10,487 bases of DNA from Planctomycetales bacterium (GTDB lineage Bacteria > Planctomycetota > SBBH01), in contig SBBH01000245.1 of the NCBI GenBank assembly GCA_005239795.1, forward strand, positions 1 through 10,487, read 5' to 3'. The notes under the pieces are model-generated. The model was not told the origin of the DNA and ran no database searches. It saw only the letters and a list, made by a program, of their open reading frames with translations. Both the position numbers and the translations under genes were made by a program. Of this stretch, positions 1-6,696 are shown one piece after another. Position 1 is the first letter of the stretch, and each line of letters begins with the position of its first letter.

Positions 1-90
1 CGCGATCCCGTCTCTTTCCTGAAGGCCGCTTTCCTGCGCCACAGGCAGGGGAATCCTGCACCCCTGCTACATCTCGCTACGGCCCGCTAA
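1..90 (+). CDS. Possible C-terminal end of an unidentified protein (partial)
   Basis: Reading frame 1 of the + strand is open from the window edge to a TAA stop at 88-90 and gives 29 residues (DPVSFLKAAFLRHRQGNPAP within them). I do not recognise the family, and 29 codons of open frame in GC-rich DNA is weak evidence. The modest support is positional: the frame ends 13 nt before a very strong + strand ribosome-binding site at 103-112, as expected between two co-directional genes. It points towards the 3' end of the - strand ftcD, so if real it would be convergent with it. This is a possibility rather than a confident gene. Confidence 0.25.
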   Translation, partial: RDPVSFLKAAFLRHRQGNPAPLLHLATAR

Positions 91-102
91 ACGATTACGA
101 TA

Positions 103-112
103 AAAGGAGGTG
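103..112 (+). promoter_or_regulatory. Strong Shine-Dalgarno-like sequence with no start codon after it
   Basis: The stretch aaaggaggtg is nearly a full anti-16S complement. A start codon would be expected about 5-9 nt downstream, near 118-122, but the sequence there reads ctttaccggt and no plausible + strand gene begins. The apparent break coincides with the edge of the 34-bp inverted repeat at 123-156. The motif may be chance, or it may mark a place where the sequence departs from the real genome. Confidence 0.3.
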
Positions 113-122
113 CCTCTTTACC

Positions 123-156
123 GGTTTATCGGCTCCTCAAACTGGGGATACTCGTG
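123..156. repeat. 34-bp inverted repeat, left copy
   Basis: Positions 123-156 are the exact reverse complement of 10454-10487, the final bases of the window; 34 of 34 bases match and base 157 no longer matches 10453. The right edge of the match is set by the window end, so the repeat could be longer. This copy forms the last ten or so codons and the TAA stop of ftcD. Read in the frame used by the + strand copy it would encode HEYPQFEEPIN, the start of a probable Wzz-like protein. Such a long perfect match between unrelated coding sequences is not expected by chance. Confidence 0.9.
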
Positions 157-1673
157 CGCGCCTGCAGGATCCCGTCGATCTCCCCCTCGATCGAACGCGC
201 CCGGGCGGCCAGGGCTTCCATGCGGGCGCGGTATTCTGCGGCGCGCGCCACGTCCTTCATCGACTTCAGGTTGATCTCCACGTTGTAGGCGGCTCCCGTG
301 ATACAGAGCCGGGCCGCAAGGACTCCCACGCCGACATCCGAAAGCGCATGGGGGGAACCCCAGGCTGCGGCATCCTTGAGGCAACCGAGCGTTGCAACCC
401 CTTCCCGCATCGTCTCGAGCGGCACCTCGATCGCCCCTATCATCGCCTGTTTCAAGCGATCTGAGCGCGCCTCTTTCTCGACGGCAGATGATTTCGGCAA
501 CGCCAGCGCTTCCACAACAGCGCCGTAGGCTCTGGCGTCTCGGTCCATAAGGGCATGAAAAACCCTCATTTTTCCGCGGGCGTGGGAAGCGATTTCCTTC
601 ATCCGCGCCGAAACCTCCGGTTCGGCCTTGGCGGCGGTGAGCGAGAGCACCATACAGGCCAGCGCCGCCCCCACGGCGCCCCCCAAGGCCGCCGCGCTCC
701 CGCCGCCGGGAGCGGGGTCCGGCGAAGCGAGAGCCTCCAGGAAATCCAGAAGCCCCTCCCCTCCCTCCTTCAATCCCGCTTTGGCCAGGCGCGCCTCCAG
801 CACCTGGTCCGGCTGCCAGTTCCGGGGGTGCAGAAGATCCACGGCCGAACGCAGAAGAGCCTCGCGGGGGATAAGCCCAATGATCTCGGTCTCCTTGACT
901 TGCCTGCCGCGGCGGCGCGCGCGCTCCTCCACCTCCTGTACGGCCCGTCCGGGGGATACCTTCTGGTAATCGAGAAGATTCATCGAGACCTGGGCGGTTT
1001 TTCCATCGTCGACTAAAAACCCTTTTGCCTGAACCGTGGGCAGCCCCCCGCTCGACTCGCGCAGTTCCCCAGCGATCGACTTGGCGAGTTCCAGGTCCGC
1101 CGCGTCGAGATTGACGTTGAAAGCGATTAGGAAATCTCGCGCCCCGACCGCTGTGGCTCCCGCCGTCGGATGGATCTTTTTCAGACCAAAATCGGGGGCC
1201 CGCTCCGGATCCGCTGCGATGGCGCTCCGCAACCCCTCGAACTCTCCCTTGCGAACGTTCGGGAGCGATGTACGCTCGGGCCGGCGAGCGGCGGCTGCGT
1301 ACAGATAGGTGGGGATCGCAAGCTCCCGCGCGATCCTCTCGGCCAGGCGCTCCGCCAAGCCAACGCAATCCGCGAGCATCGCGCCCGGCAACGGAATGAA
1401 GGGGATCACGTCGGTGGCCCCCATCCGGGGATGCTCTCCCTTGTGGAGATTGAGATCGATCCGGGCCGCCGCCTCGCGCGCAGCCCGGAAGGCCGCCTCC
1501 AGCACCGCCTCCGCCTCGCCGGCGAAGGTCAGGACCGATCGGTTGTGGTCGGCGTCCATTTCGCGGTCGAGAAGCACCACGCCAGAGACACTCGTGGCGG
1601 CCCGCGCGATCGCGTCGACGACGTCGGCCCGGCGCCCTTCGCTGAAATTGGGAACGCACTCGACAATCGGCAT
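126..1673 (-). CDS. ftcD: Bifunctional formiminotransferase-cyclodeaminase (fused)
   Basis: The product transfers the formimino group of formiminoglutamate to tetrahydrofolate and then deaminates 5-formimino-THF to 5,10-methenyl-THF plus ammonia, in the cytoplasm. It is about 515 aa, the usual size of the two-domain fusion. Residues 1-295 are the formiminotransferase: the hallmark start PIVECVPNFSEGR, then DADHNRSVLTFAG (40-52) and HKGEHPRMGATDVIPFIP (77-94), where His81 matches the catalytic histidine described for the mammalian enzyme. Residues 310-500 are the cyclodeaminase, with APGGGSAAALGGAVGAALAC at 321-340. I start it at the ATG at 1673 because the family begins there; the frame stays open up to 1814 but those 47 residues look like non-coding translation and overlap the upstream methyltransferase. 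It follows that methyltransferase after 16 nt and is the last gene of the gcvT operon. The last residues (TSIPSLRSR) lie inside the 34-bp inverted repeat, so the true C-terminus is uncertain. Confidence 0.95.
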   Translation of the reverse strand: MPIVECVPNFSEGRRADVVDAIARAATSVSGVVLLDREMDADHNRSVLTFAGEAEAVLEAAFRAAREAAARIDLNLHKGEHPRMGATDVIPFIPLPGAMLADCVGLAERLAERIARELAIPTYLYAAAARRPERTSLPNVRKGEFEGLRSAIAADPERAPDFGLKKIHPTAGATAVGARDFLIAFNVNLDAADLELAKSIAGELRESSGGLPTVQAKGFLVDDGKTAQVSMNLLDYQKVSPGRAVQEVEERARRRGRQVKETEIIGLIPREALLRSAVDLLHPRNWQPDQVLEARLAKAGLKEGGEGLLDFLEALASPDPAPGGGSAAALGGAVGAALACMVLSLTAAKAEPEVSARMKEIASHARGKMRVFHALMDRDARAYGAVVEALALPKSSAVEKEARSDRLKQAMIGAIEVPLETMREGVATLGCLKDAAAWGSPHALSDVGVGVLAARLCITGAAYNVEINLKSMKDVARAAEYRARMEALAARARSIEGEIDGILQARTSIPSLRSR

Positions 1674-1689
1674 CAGGGGCGGAAGTTTA

Positions 1690-2373
1690 TCACCCTGGCG
1701 CAAGCCGAACTTCCCTCTTTTCGACCACCAGAACGAGGCGCGGCGCGAAGCGGTCCGCCCACCGCCCGGCGGGGCGGCCCAGATCGTCGGCGCAGAGGAG
1801 AATCCCCTCGGCATCGGGAGGCAACGTCTTCAGGAGACGCCAGGGGTCCGAGCCCCTCTCCCGGCAGAAACCTGCCAGCCCCGGGACGACCCACGAACGA
1901 GCCCGCATCGCTGTGTGCGTCAAAGCAATCCTGGGAGAGTAGCGATTCATAAGATCCATCACGCACAGGCCGCCGGCGGCAGTCACACGAAGCATCTCGC
2001 GCAAGGGAAGCTCCGCAGACTCCATGTTCCAACTGGATTGAAGACAGTACGCCGCGTCGAAAACCCCGTCGGCAAACGGTAACTGCTCGGCCGATGCCTC
2101 GCAGAGGAAGGCTTCCGGGAGGGTCCGCCGGGCCTCTTCCAGGGACGCGCGTGCAAGATCGACGCCACAAAATTTGCCAATGTCCGAAAGGGCCTTGGCG
2201 ATCGGTTCGCCCGTACCGACGGCCACCTCGAGGATCCGACTGCCGGAGGCGATCCTACCGCGCAGGAATGCGATGACCGAGCGGAGGTACGGCGTCATGC
2301 CATACTGGTGAATCTTATTCCGCCAGATGGAGGGATAGATCTCGCGGAAATAACGGCGGTGGTCCGAATTCAA
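1690..2373 (-). CDS. Class I SAM-dependent methyltransferase (Methyltransf_11 type)
   Basis: This is a 227-aa soluble protein with a Rossmann-fold methyltransferase core. Motif I is ILEVAVGTG at 47-55, the acidic residue after beta-2 is Asp72 (CGVDLARASLEEAR), the SAM-contact segment is SAEQLPFADGVFDAAYC at 94-110, and LREMLRVTAAGGLCVMDLMN follows at 124-143. The longest open frame begins at 2466, but its first 31 residues are arginine-rich and lie inside gcvH. A TTG at 2373-2371 shares bases with the gcvH TGA stop (TTGA), a classic coupling arrangement, and gives MNSDHRRYFREIYPSIW, which looks like a real N-terminus. The substrate cannot be told from sequence; small molecules such as quinones or amines are typical of this superfamily. 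Its place between gcvH and ftcD suggests co-expression with folate one-carbon enzymes, but it uses SAM rather than folate, so a direct pathway link is inference. Confidence 0.85.
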   Translation of the reverse strand: MNSDHRRYFREIYPSIWRNKIHQYGMTPYLRSVIAFLRGRIASGSRILEVAVGTGEPIAKALSDIGKFCGVDLARASLEEARRTLPEAFLCEASAEQLPFADGVFDAAYCLQSSWNMESAELPLREMLRVTAAGGLCVMDLMNRYSPRIALTHTAMRARSWVVPGLAGFCRERGSDPWRLLKTLPPDAEGILLCADDLGRPAGRWADRFAPRLVLVVEKREVRLAPG

Positions 2374-2759
2374 TGATGCTCGGCGGCTGCGTGCTTCTCG
2401 TAGGCGGCGGCGTCCAGGAGCCCGACGGCCTCCTGAGGATCGCCAAGCGCCACTTCCAGCATCCACCCGTTTCCATAGGGGTCAGAATTCAGATGGTCGA
2501 GGTGATCCGCAAGCTCGGCATTGACCTTCGTGACAATCCCACTCATCGGGGCCACCAAGTCCGAGACGGCCTTTACCGATTCGATCTCGCCGAACGGCTC
2601 CCCCTGCTTCACCGTAGCGCCGATCTTGGGAAGGTCGAGATACACCAGATCCCTCAACTGTTCCACGGCAAACGCCGTGATCCCCAGCGTGGCGGTCTTT
2701 CCGTTGATGCGAACCCATTCATGCGTTTTGGCGTATTTCAGATCTTTGGGAAGATCCAC
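2370..2759 (-). CDS. gcvH: Glycine cleavage system H protein
   Basis: The product is the 129-aa lipoyl carrier that shuttles the aminomethyl intermediate among the P, T and L proteins of the glycine cleavage complex in the cytoplasm. It begins YAKTHEWVRI (9-18), has LGITAFAVEQLRDLVYLDLP in the beta barrel, and carries the lipoylation site GEIESVKAVSDLVAPMSG, with Lys63 as the lipoyl lysine. NSDPYGNGWML near the C-terminus is also typical. The start codon is GTG at 2759-2757, fixed by an aaggagg Shine-Dalgarno 4 nt upstream. It lies 20 nt downstream of gcvT, and its stop overlaps the TTG start of the methyltransferase. The C-terminus is His-rich (EKHAAAEHH). Length and motifs are those of a working H protein. 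Confidence 0.97.
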   Translation of the reverse strand: MDLPKDLKYAKTHEWVRINGKTATLGITAFAVEQLRDLVYLDLPKIGATVKQGEPFGEIESVKAVSDLVAPMSGIVTKVNAELADHLDHLNSDPYGNGWMLEVALGDPQEAVGLLDAAAYEKHAAAEHH

Positions 2760-2779
2760 GGTTCCTCCTTGAACAGTCC

Positions 2780-3886
2780 CTATGAGATCCGCTTTGTTTT
2801 TTCCCTGGCGCGTTTATAAAAGGGAAGTTTCACAACGACGGCGCCGACCGTTTCGGTGCGGACTTGGACCGCCAGCGCGTTGCCAATCGCTTCCTGACCT
2901 GCGGCGACATAAGCCATAGCGATGTTCTTTTTCGTCAAAGGGGATTGCGTGCCGCTCGTGACCTCTCCGACGGTCTTCGCTTCCTTAGACACGGCGTATC
3001 CCTGGCGGGGAACGCGTTTTTCGACCTCGAGCCCCACAAGCCTACGCGAGATCCCCTCCTCCTTGGCCCGCGCGAGCGCCTCGCGCCCGAGAAAATCCCC
3101 CTTGTCAAACGAGACCGCCCAGGCGAGACCCGCCTCCAGGGGATTCGTCGCGCGCGTGATCTCGTGCCCGTAGAGGGCCATCGCCGCCTCTAGGCGAAGC
3201 GTGTCGCGCGCACCGAGCCCCGCGGGAACCATCCCCTTGGAGCGCCCCGTGAGCAGGAGTGTGTTCCAGAGCTTGCGCGCCTTGGACGCATCGACATACA
3301 GCTCGAACCCATCCTCGCCGGTATACCCCGTGCGCGAGACGATCGCCTTGACCTTGTCGATCTCCCCCTCCACGAAAGTGTAGTACTTCATCGACAGAAG
3401 GTCCATCTTGGAAGCGAGCGCCTGGACCACCCCTAAAGCATTGGGCCCCTGAGCGGCGATCATCGCAAGTGTTGGCGATTGATCCTCGATCGTAACATCG
3501 AAGCGCCCGGCCCACCGCCGCATCCAGGCGAGGTCCCCCTCAAGATTGGCAGCGTTGACGACCACGAATCCATAATCAAACCCCTTGTAGATCAGGACGT
3601 CGTCCAAGATGCCGCCGTCCTCGGCGCAGAAAAGGCCGTACTTACACCCGCCCACGGGGAGCTCCACGAGATCCGACGTCACGAGATACTGCAGGAAATC
3701 AAGCGTCCTAGGCCCCGTGACACGAAGACGCCCCATGTGGGATAGATCGAAAAGCCCCGCCTGGTTTCGCACGCTCACGTGCTCGTCGACGATGGAGGTG
3801 TACCAAACGGGCATTTCCCACCCTCCGAAAGGGATCATGCGGGCCCCGAGTTTCTGATGTTCCTCGAAAAGAGGCGTCCGCTTCAT
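2780..3886 (-). CDS. gcvT: Glycine cleavage system T protein (aminomethyltransferase)
   Basis: The product releases ammonia from the aminomethyl-lipoyl arm of GcvH and passes the methylene group to tetrahydrofolate, giving 5,10-methylene-THF. At 368 aa it is close to E. coli GcvT. Family signatures are KLGARMIPFGGWEMPVWYT (12-30), GLFDLSHMGRLRVTG (44-58), GGILDDVLIY (91-100, with Asp96 in the position of the catalytic aspartate), YTGEDGFELYV and GTQSPLTKKNIAMAYV. The frame is open up to 4117, but I start at the ATG at 3886 because MKRTPLFEEHQKLG aligns with the conserved N-terminus and the preceding 77 codons read through an intergenic repeat. No good Shine-Dalgarno is visible at this start. 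It is the first gene of gcvT-gcvH-methyltransferase-ftcD. The P and L protein genes are absent from the window. Confidence 0.97.
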   Translation of the reverse strand: MKRTPLFEEHQKLGARMIPFGGWEMPVWYTSIVDEHVSVRNQAGLFDLSHMGRLRVTGPRTLDFLQYLVTSDLVELPVGGCKYGLFCAEDGGILDDVLIYKGFDYGFVVVNAANLEGDLAWMRRWAGRFDVTIEDQSPTLAMIAAQGPNALGVVQALASKMDLLSMKYYTFVEGEIDKVKAIVSRTGYTGEDGFELYVDASKARKLWNTLLLTGRSKGMVPAGLGARDTLRLEAAMALYGHEITRATNPLEAGLAWAVSFDKGDFLGREALARAKEEGISRRLVGLEVEKRVPRQGYAVSKEAKTVGEVTSGTQSPLTKKNIAMAYVAAGQEAIGNALAVQVRTETVGAVVVKLPFYKRAREKTKRIS

Positions 3887-3940
3887 GGCGCGCCATTGTC
3901 GCCAGAGGTCGCGCTGATCGCAAGAGAGGGATGGAAGCGG

Positions 3941-4022
3941 CAAACTCGAAATTCGAAGCACGAAATCCGAAACAGGCGCGAAACGGATAAAATCAAATGC
4001 CCCAAAGGTGATTCGAAATTGA
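3941..4022. repeat. Degenerate intergenic repeat of the aattcgaagcacgaaatccgaaa type
   Basis: The gap between the export lipoprotein and gcvT (3887-4040) holds a run of short related units (aactcgaaattcgaagcacg, then aaatccgaaacaggcgcgaa, aaacggataaaatcaaatgc, and gattcgaaatt at the end). It is visibly richer in A/T than its coding neighbours. Its reverse-strand translation (SDFVLRISSL) is the kind of low-complexity peptide often mis-annotated as protein in Omnitrophota and Planctomycetota assemblies; that family resemblance is from memory. The gap may also hold the promoter of the gcv operon, but I see no clear boxes, and no glycine-riboswitch consensus. Confidence 0.6.
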
Positions 4023-4040
4023 CTGGTTTTCTGAAAGGGT

Positions 4041-4994
4041 CTAGCGGCGGTCTTCGAGGCGCCCCTCGATATCCTGGACGGCGGTGTCCATCGAAATCCC
4101 GAGCGTAGCCCAGTCAAGGAAGTATCTCAGGAAGCCTTTGATCTTGTCGTCCGTATAGCTGTACTCGAGCGGAATATAAACAACATCATAAGGCTCCAGA
4201 GGGAAATCCTGCGCGAAATCCGCCCGCTGGACATAGAGCTGAAGATCACTGACAACCGCCATGACTTTCTTGCTCTCCTGGCGGCGGTAGACAACTGTTT
4301 GGCCCCATGCTCCCGTTTCTTTGAGGCCCCCGATCCCTGTCAAAACATCGATCAAAGTTTCTCGCCCGGTGTAACCCACCTTCTGAGCGCGCAAACCTCC
4401 ACCTCCGCCATCACCGAATTCCCCGAACAGGTACACATATCCCAATTCAGGCGCCCGCAACGTCCCGGCAGGGTGCAGGAACCCCTCGTAATTGACATGC
4501 ACCTCGGGGCGGCGGATGATCTCGGAAAGACGTTCCACCATCATCGCCTTGAACTGGGAAATCGTCAGCCCCTCGACGTAGACGCGTCCCAGGTGGGGAA
4601 AATCAATGTATCCGTCGGGGGCCACCTGGTAGGACTTGGAAAGCTTCGGATCCTGCGGAATTTCCACAAAGAACCGCGCCCCGCGGTGGACCTTGTATTC
4701 CTCGGGCGGGAGCCCCCCCGAGGCCCTCTCCTCCTTGCGCTTCTCAAGCTCGACATTCCACTCGGGCGCCGTGTACACCTTCTCAATGAGCCCGTTCAGG
4801 AACGTGTTGCCGCGCCGCATACGGCCTCGAAAATCGCCGGCGGCGCTTCGCGTGGGAAACAGCGTGTCATACAGATCATGGGTGATCTTGGCATTGCGCG
4901 GGATATCCAGCTTGCTGCGGCCGCGCAAGCAGCCGGCCGCGAAGGCCAGCAACACAACTCCCACAGCCATACCTGCCCGACGCATCTGGACCAT
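4041..4994 (-). CDS. Wza-like polysaccharide export lipoprotein (Poly_export/SLBB)
   Basis: This is a predicted outer-membrane exporter for capsular or exopolysaccharide, 317 aa from the chosen start. A lipoprotein signal peptide (MVQMRRAGMAVGVVLLAFAA) leads to Cys22 in FAAGC; alanine at -3 is unusual but tolerated. A Poly_export domain runs at about 99-170 (EEYKVHRGARFFVEI, then YQVAPDGYIDFPHLGRVYVE and RRPEVHVNYEG), followed by an SLBB-like domain at about 186-245 (VYLFGEFGDGGGGG, LIDVLTGIGGLKETG). The C-terminal part (YDVVYIPLEYSYTDDKIKGF) fits the segment after the SLBB repeats. The frame is open to 5042, but a TTGACA promoter box occupies 5037-5042, so the ATG at 4994 is preferred. It is divergent from moaC and lies about 4 kb from the other polysaccharide genes at 9019-10487. 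It is shorter than E. coli Wza (about 379 aa). Confidence 0.85.
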   Translation of the reverse strand: MVQMRRAGMAVGVVLLAFAAGCLRGRSKLDIPRNAKITHDLYDTLFPTRSAAGDFRGRMRRGNTFLNGLIEKVYTAPEWNVELEKRKEERASGGLPPEEYKVHRGARFFVEIPQDPKLSKSYQVAPDGYIDFPHLGRVYVEGLTISQFKAMMVERLSEIIRRPEVHVNYEGFLHPAGTLRAPELGYVYLFGEFGDGGGGGLRAQKVGYTGRETLIDVLTGIGGLKETGAWGQTVVYRRQESKKVMAVVSDLQLYVQRADFAQDFPLEPYDVVYIPLEYSYTDDKIKGFLRYFLDWATLGISMDTAVQDIEGRLEDRR

Positions 4995-5013
4995 AGGGCT
5001 CTTTTCCCGAATA

Positions 5014-5042
5014 CTCCTATCATCGGTCGGAACCCCTGTCAA
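5014..5042 (-). promoter_or_regulatory. Possible sigma-70 promoter of the export lipoprotein gene
   Basis: On the - strand a perfect TTGACA (5042-5037) is followed after 17 nt by TAGGAG (5019-5014), a weak -10 match with three of six consensus bases. Transcription would start near 5007, about 13 nt before the ATG at 4994. The -35 box is convincing, the -10 is not, and a 13-nt leader leaves room for only a weak ribosome-binding site (aagag). Confidence 0.35.
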
Positions 5043-5082
5043 CTTATGCCTTTTCGAGATTTTTGCGAGTCGGGGAAGCCAC

Positions 5083-5535
5083 TTGCGCCGCTGCGAGCCC
5101 CCTCCCTATGATCGTCCAATGGCCATGGTGGATGTGTCGGCCAAAGAGGTCGTCCGCCGCGTCGCCCGGGCGGCTGGGGTGGTGCATCTCGCTCCGGAGA
5201 CGGCCGAGCGGATCCGCGCCGGAACGGTTCCCAAGGGGAATGTCCTCGAAACCGCCCGGGTGGCGGCGCTTCTGGCCCTCAAGCAGACGCCACATCTCCT
5301 GCCCATGTGCCATCCGATCGCCCTGACCGGCGCCGACATCGATTTGGACGTCCGCCGAGACGCCGTCGACATCCGGGCCGAGGTCCGAGCCACGGACAAG
5401 ACGGGAGTCGAGATGGAGGCGCTTACCGCCGTCTGCGTGGCGGGGCTGACGATCTACGACATGTGCAAGGGGATCGATGGGTCCCTATCGCTCTCTGAAG
5501 TACGCCTTCTGGAAAAATCAAAAACCCCCTTATGA
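5083..5535 (+). CDS. moaC: Cyclic pyranopterin monophosphate synthase MoaC
   Basis: MoaC converts the MoaA product 3',8-cyclo-7,8-dihydro-GTP into cyclic pyranopterin monophosphate, the first stable intermediate of molybdenum cofactor synthesis. Signatures are MVDVSAKEVVRR, the KGNVLETARVAALLALK block (family consensus KGDV), LLPMCHPIALTGADIDLDV and DKTGVEMEALTAVCVAGLTIYDMCK. The obvious ATG is at 5119 (MAMVDVS), but the family usually has about 14 residues before MVDVS. A TTG at 5083, preceded by gggaag, restores exactly that, makes the protein 150 aa, and puts the conserved lysines at 51 and 129, with Lys51 in the same number as in E. coli MoaC. Both starts remain possible. The stop overlaps the next gene's start as ATGA. 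No other molybdopterin gene is in the window. Confidence 0.93.
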   Translation: MRRCEPPPYDRPMAMVDVSAKEVVRRVARAAGVVHLAPETAERIRAGTVPKGNVLETARVAALLALKQTPHLLPMCHPIALTGADIDLDVRRDAVDIRAEVRATDKTGVEMEALTAVCVAGLTIYDMCKGIDGSLSLSEVRLLEKSKTPL

Positions 5536-6419
5536 AAAGCGCGCCGCCGGTATTTCACATCCTGCGGATCACCGCCGTTCTCTTTCTCACGCTCACGGCT
5601 GGCTGCGAAGGAGGCGCCGCGACCCGACCGCCAGCCTCATCTCATGCCGAGGCGCCCCCTTCAGCAACTGTGCCGGCGAGCGACCGGGACTTCCGGATCC
5701 GCCTCTGGGCCAACCAGATCTGCCAGGACAGCGCCAACCCCGAGCTCCGGCAAAACCTCGTGGCCGCCGGAGCCGAGGCGATCCCGATCCTTCTCGATCT
5801 CTTAAGTGACGCCGGTCCCTCTGAACAGGAGCGTCTTCTCTCATTGCTCGTCGAAATCAAAGATCGCCGGTCCATCCCCGTCCTCATCGACATGCTGGGC
5901 CCCGGGGCTGACCCTATTCACCAAGCGCTGCGGTCGATTGCCGGCATCGATCCAGGCCCCCGCAAAAGCGACTGGCAAGCATGGTGGAACACGTCGACCG
6001 GGGCGCCGTCTGCGGCCGAGTGCGAGCAGATCCGCCGCGCCTTCCTCAGCGAATCCCCCACGTCGCAAAACGAGATCCTGCGGGCCCTCGTCTGGTCCCT
6101 TTCGACAACGACATTCATCGTGCACCGGGACCCAATCGACTCGAAAAAAAAACCGGAGCGCCCCCCCCGCGCGCTGGCCGGCAACGACCCAGAGGAAACC
6201 CGCAGGCGCCTGGCCGCCGTCCCGATCCTCGAGGCGGTCCTCGACCAAGGAGAGGCTGCCAACCTCATCTATGTCGAACCGCTCGCGCGGCAGATCGGCC
6301 CGGAGTCAGCCCCAGCCCTGCGCCAGGGGCTTTCTTCACCGCACGATGCCGTGCGCCAAGTCTGTGCCCAGGCGCTCTCGACGCTCACCCCCCCCTCCAA
6401 AGACGCAAAACCACGTTAG
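5532..6419 (+). CDS. HEAT-like repeat lipoprotein of unknown function
   Basis: The 295-aa product begins with a lipoprotein signal peptide (HILRITAVLFLTLTAGC) and acylation would occur at Cys25; a Pro/Ala/Ser-rich linker follows (26-50). Two helical pairs at about 78-137 resemble HEAT/Armadillo repeats (GAEAIPILLDLL, then RRSIPVLIDMLGPGADPIHQ), and another lies near the C-terminus (IGPESAPALRQGLSSPHDAV). The motif KSDWQAWW at 145-152 is common just after HEAT repeats in PVC-type proteins. Such proteins usually act as protein-binding scaffolds; the partner here is unknown. The ATG overlaps the moaC stop (ATGA), so translation is probably coupled, though I see no functional link with molybdenum cofactor. 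The stop at 6417-6419 overlaps the stop of the convergent dehydrogenase. The gene contains A9 at 6144-6152 and C8 at 6161-6168 and 6388-6395. Confidence 0.75.
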   Translation: MKSAPPVFHILRITAVLFLTLTAGCEGGAATRPPASSHAEAPPSATVPASDRDFRIRLWANQICQDSANPELRQNLVAAGAEAIPILLDLLSDAGPSEQERLLSLLVEIKDRRSIPVLIDMLGPGADPIHQALRSIAGIDPGPRKSDWQAWWNTSTGAPSAAECEQIRRAFLSESPTSQNEILRALVWSLSTTTFIVHRDPIDSKKKPERPPRALAGNDPEETRRRLAAVPILEAVLDQGEAANLIYVEPLARQIGPESAPALRQGLSSPHDAVRQVCAQALSTLTPPSKDAKPR

Positions 6420-6696
6420 ACTGGATTCGGCGGAGCCTTCCCGCGCGCCACGGCCAGCACATTTTCACAGGCCAATCGCATCATTTTCTCGCGGGTGGGG
6501 GTCGTGGCGCTCCCGATATGCGGCGTCAGATGGAATCTGTCAAAAATTCCAGGATCCCGTCGCAGTGTAAGGCCAGGGCCGCCAACTCTCTGCGATCCCC
6601 CGCGCGCTCAGGTTCGCGGACCTCAATCCCCTGCTCGCCGAGAGTGCGGACCCACACCAGACCAATCCGGCGGGTCGTCAAAAGGGAGAATGTCAC
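6416..6696 (-). pseudogene. D-2-hydroxyacid dehydrogenase remnant with the middle deleted
   Basis: Two ends of a D-isomer-specific 2-hydroxyacid dehydrogenase (glyoxylate/hydroxypyruvate reductase type) are joined out of frame. The N-terminal piece (6696-6526, 56 aa, GTG start) reads TTRRI...GIEVREPERAGDRRELAALA, then CDGILEFLTDSI, matching the family's 'LLTD' segment before its TGA. The C-terminal piece, in another frame and ending at TAA 6416, reads RFHLTPHIGSATTPTREKMM...NVLAVARGKAPPNPV, the family's typical ending. The NAD-binding Rossmann domain and the catalytic Arg and Glu, about 220 residues, are missing, so it cannot be an active enzyme. The bases near 6530-6540 read as family-like sequence in both frames, as expected if the deletion used a short direct repeat. 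The GTG start overlaps the aminotransferase TGA (GTGA), showing the intact gene was once its operon partner. A collapsed assembly is the main alternative. Confidence 0.8.

Noticed and set aside
45..67. Hairpin (7-bp stem gcagggg/cccctgc) downstream of ftcD as a terminator
   Set aside because: No T-run follows on either strand, so an intrinsic terminator is not supported; it may be part of a coding end.
118..1659. Long - strand open frame (513 codons) parallel to ftcD
   Set aside because: Arg/Gly-rich shadow of ftcD in another frame, with no recognisable domain; GC-rich third positions remove stops. Only its last residues (HEYPQFEEPIN) are meaningful, as the inverted-repeat copy.
1170..2082. 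Overlapping + strand open frames of about 260 codons antisense to ftcD and the methyltransferase
   Set aside because: No domain signature, low-complexity Arg/Ser/Pro composition, and they run across a boundary between two well-supported - strand genes.
3887..4040. Glycine riboswitch upstream of gcvT
   Set aside because: I looked for the paired-aptamer consensus and found only the AT-rich repeat; a covariance-model search would settle it.
3887..4117. N-terminal extension of gcvT by 77 codons
   Set aside because: It translates an intergenic repeat and enters the exporter gene; the conserved GcvT start MKRTPLFEEH lies at 3886.
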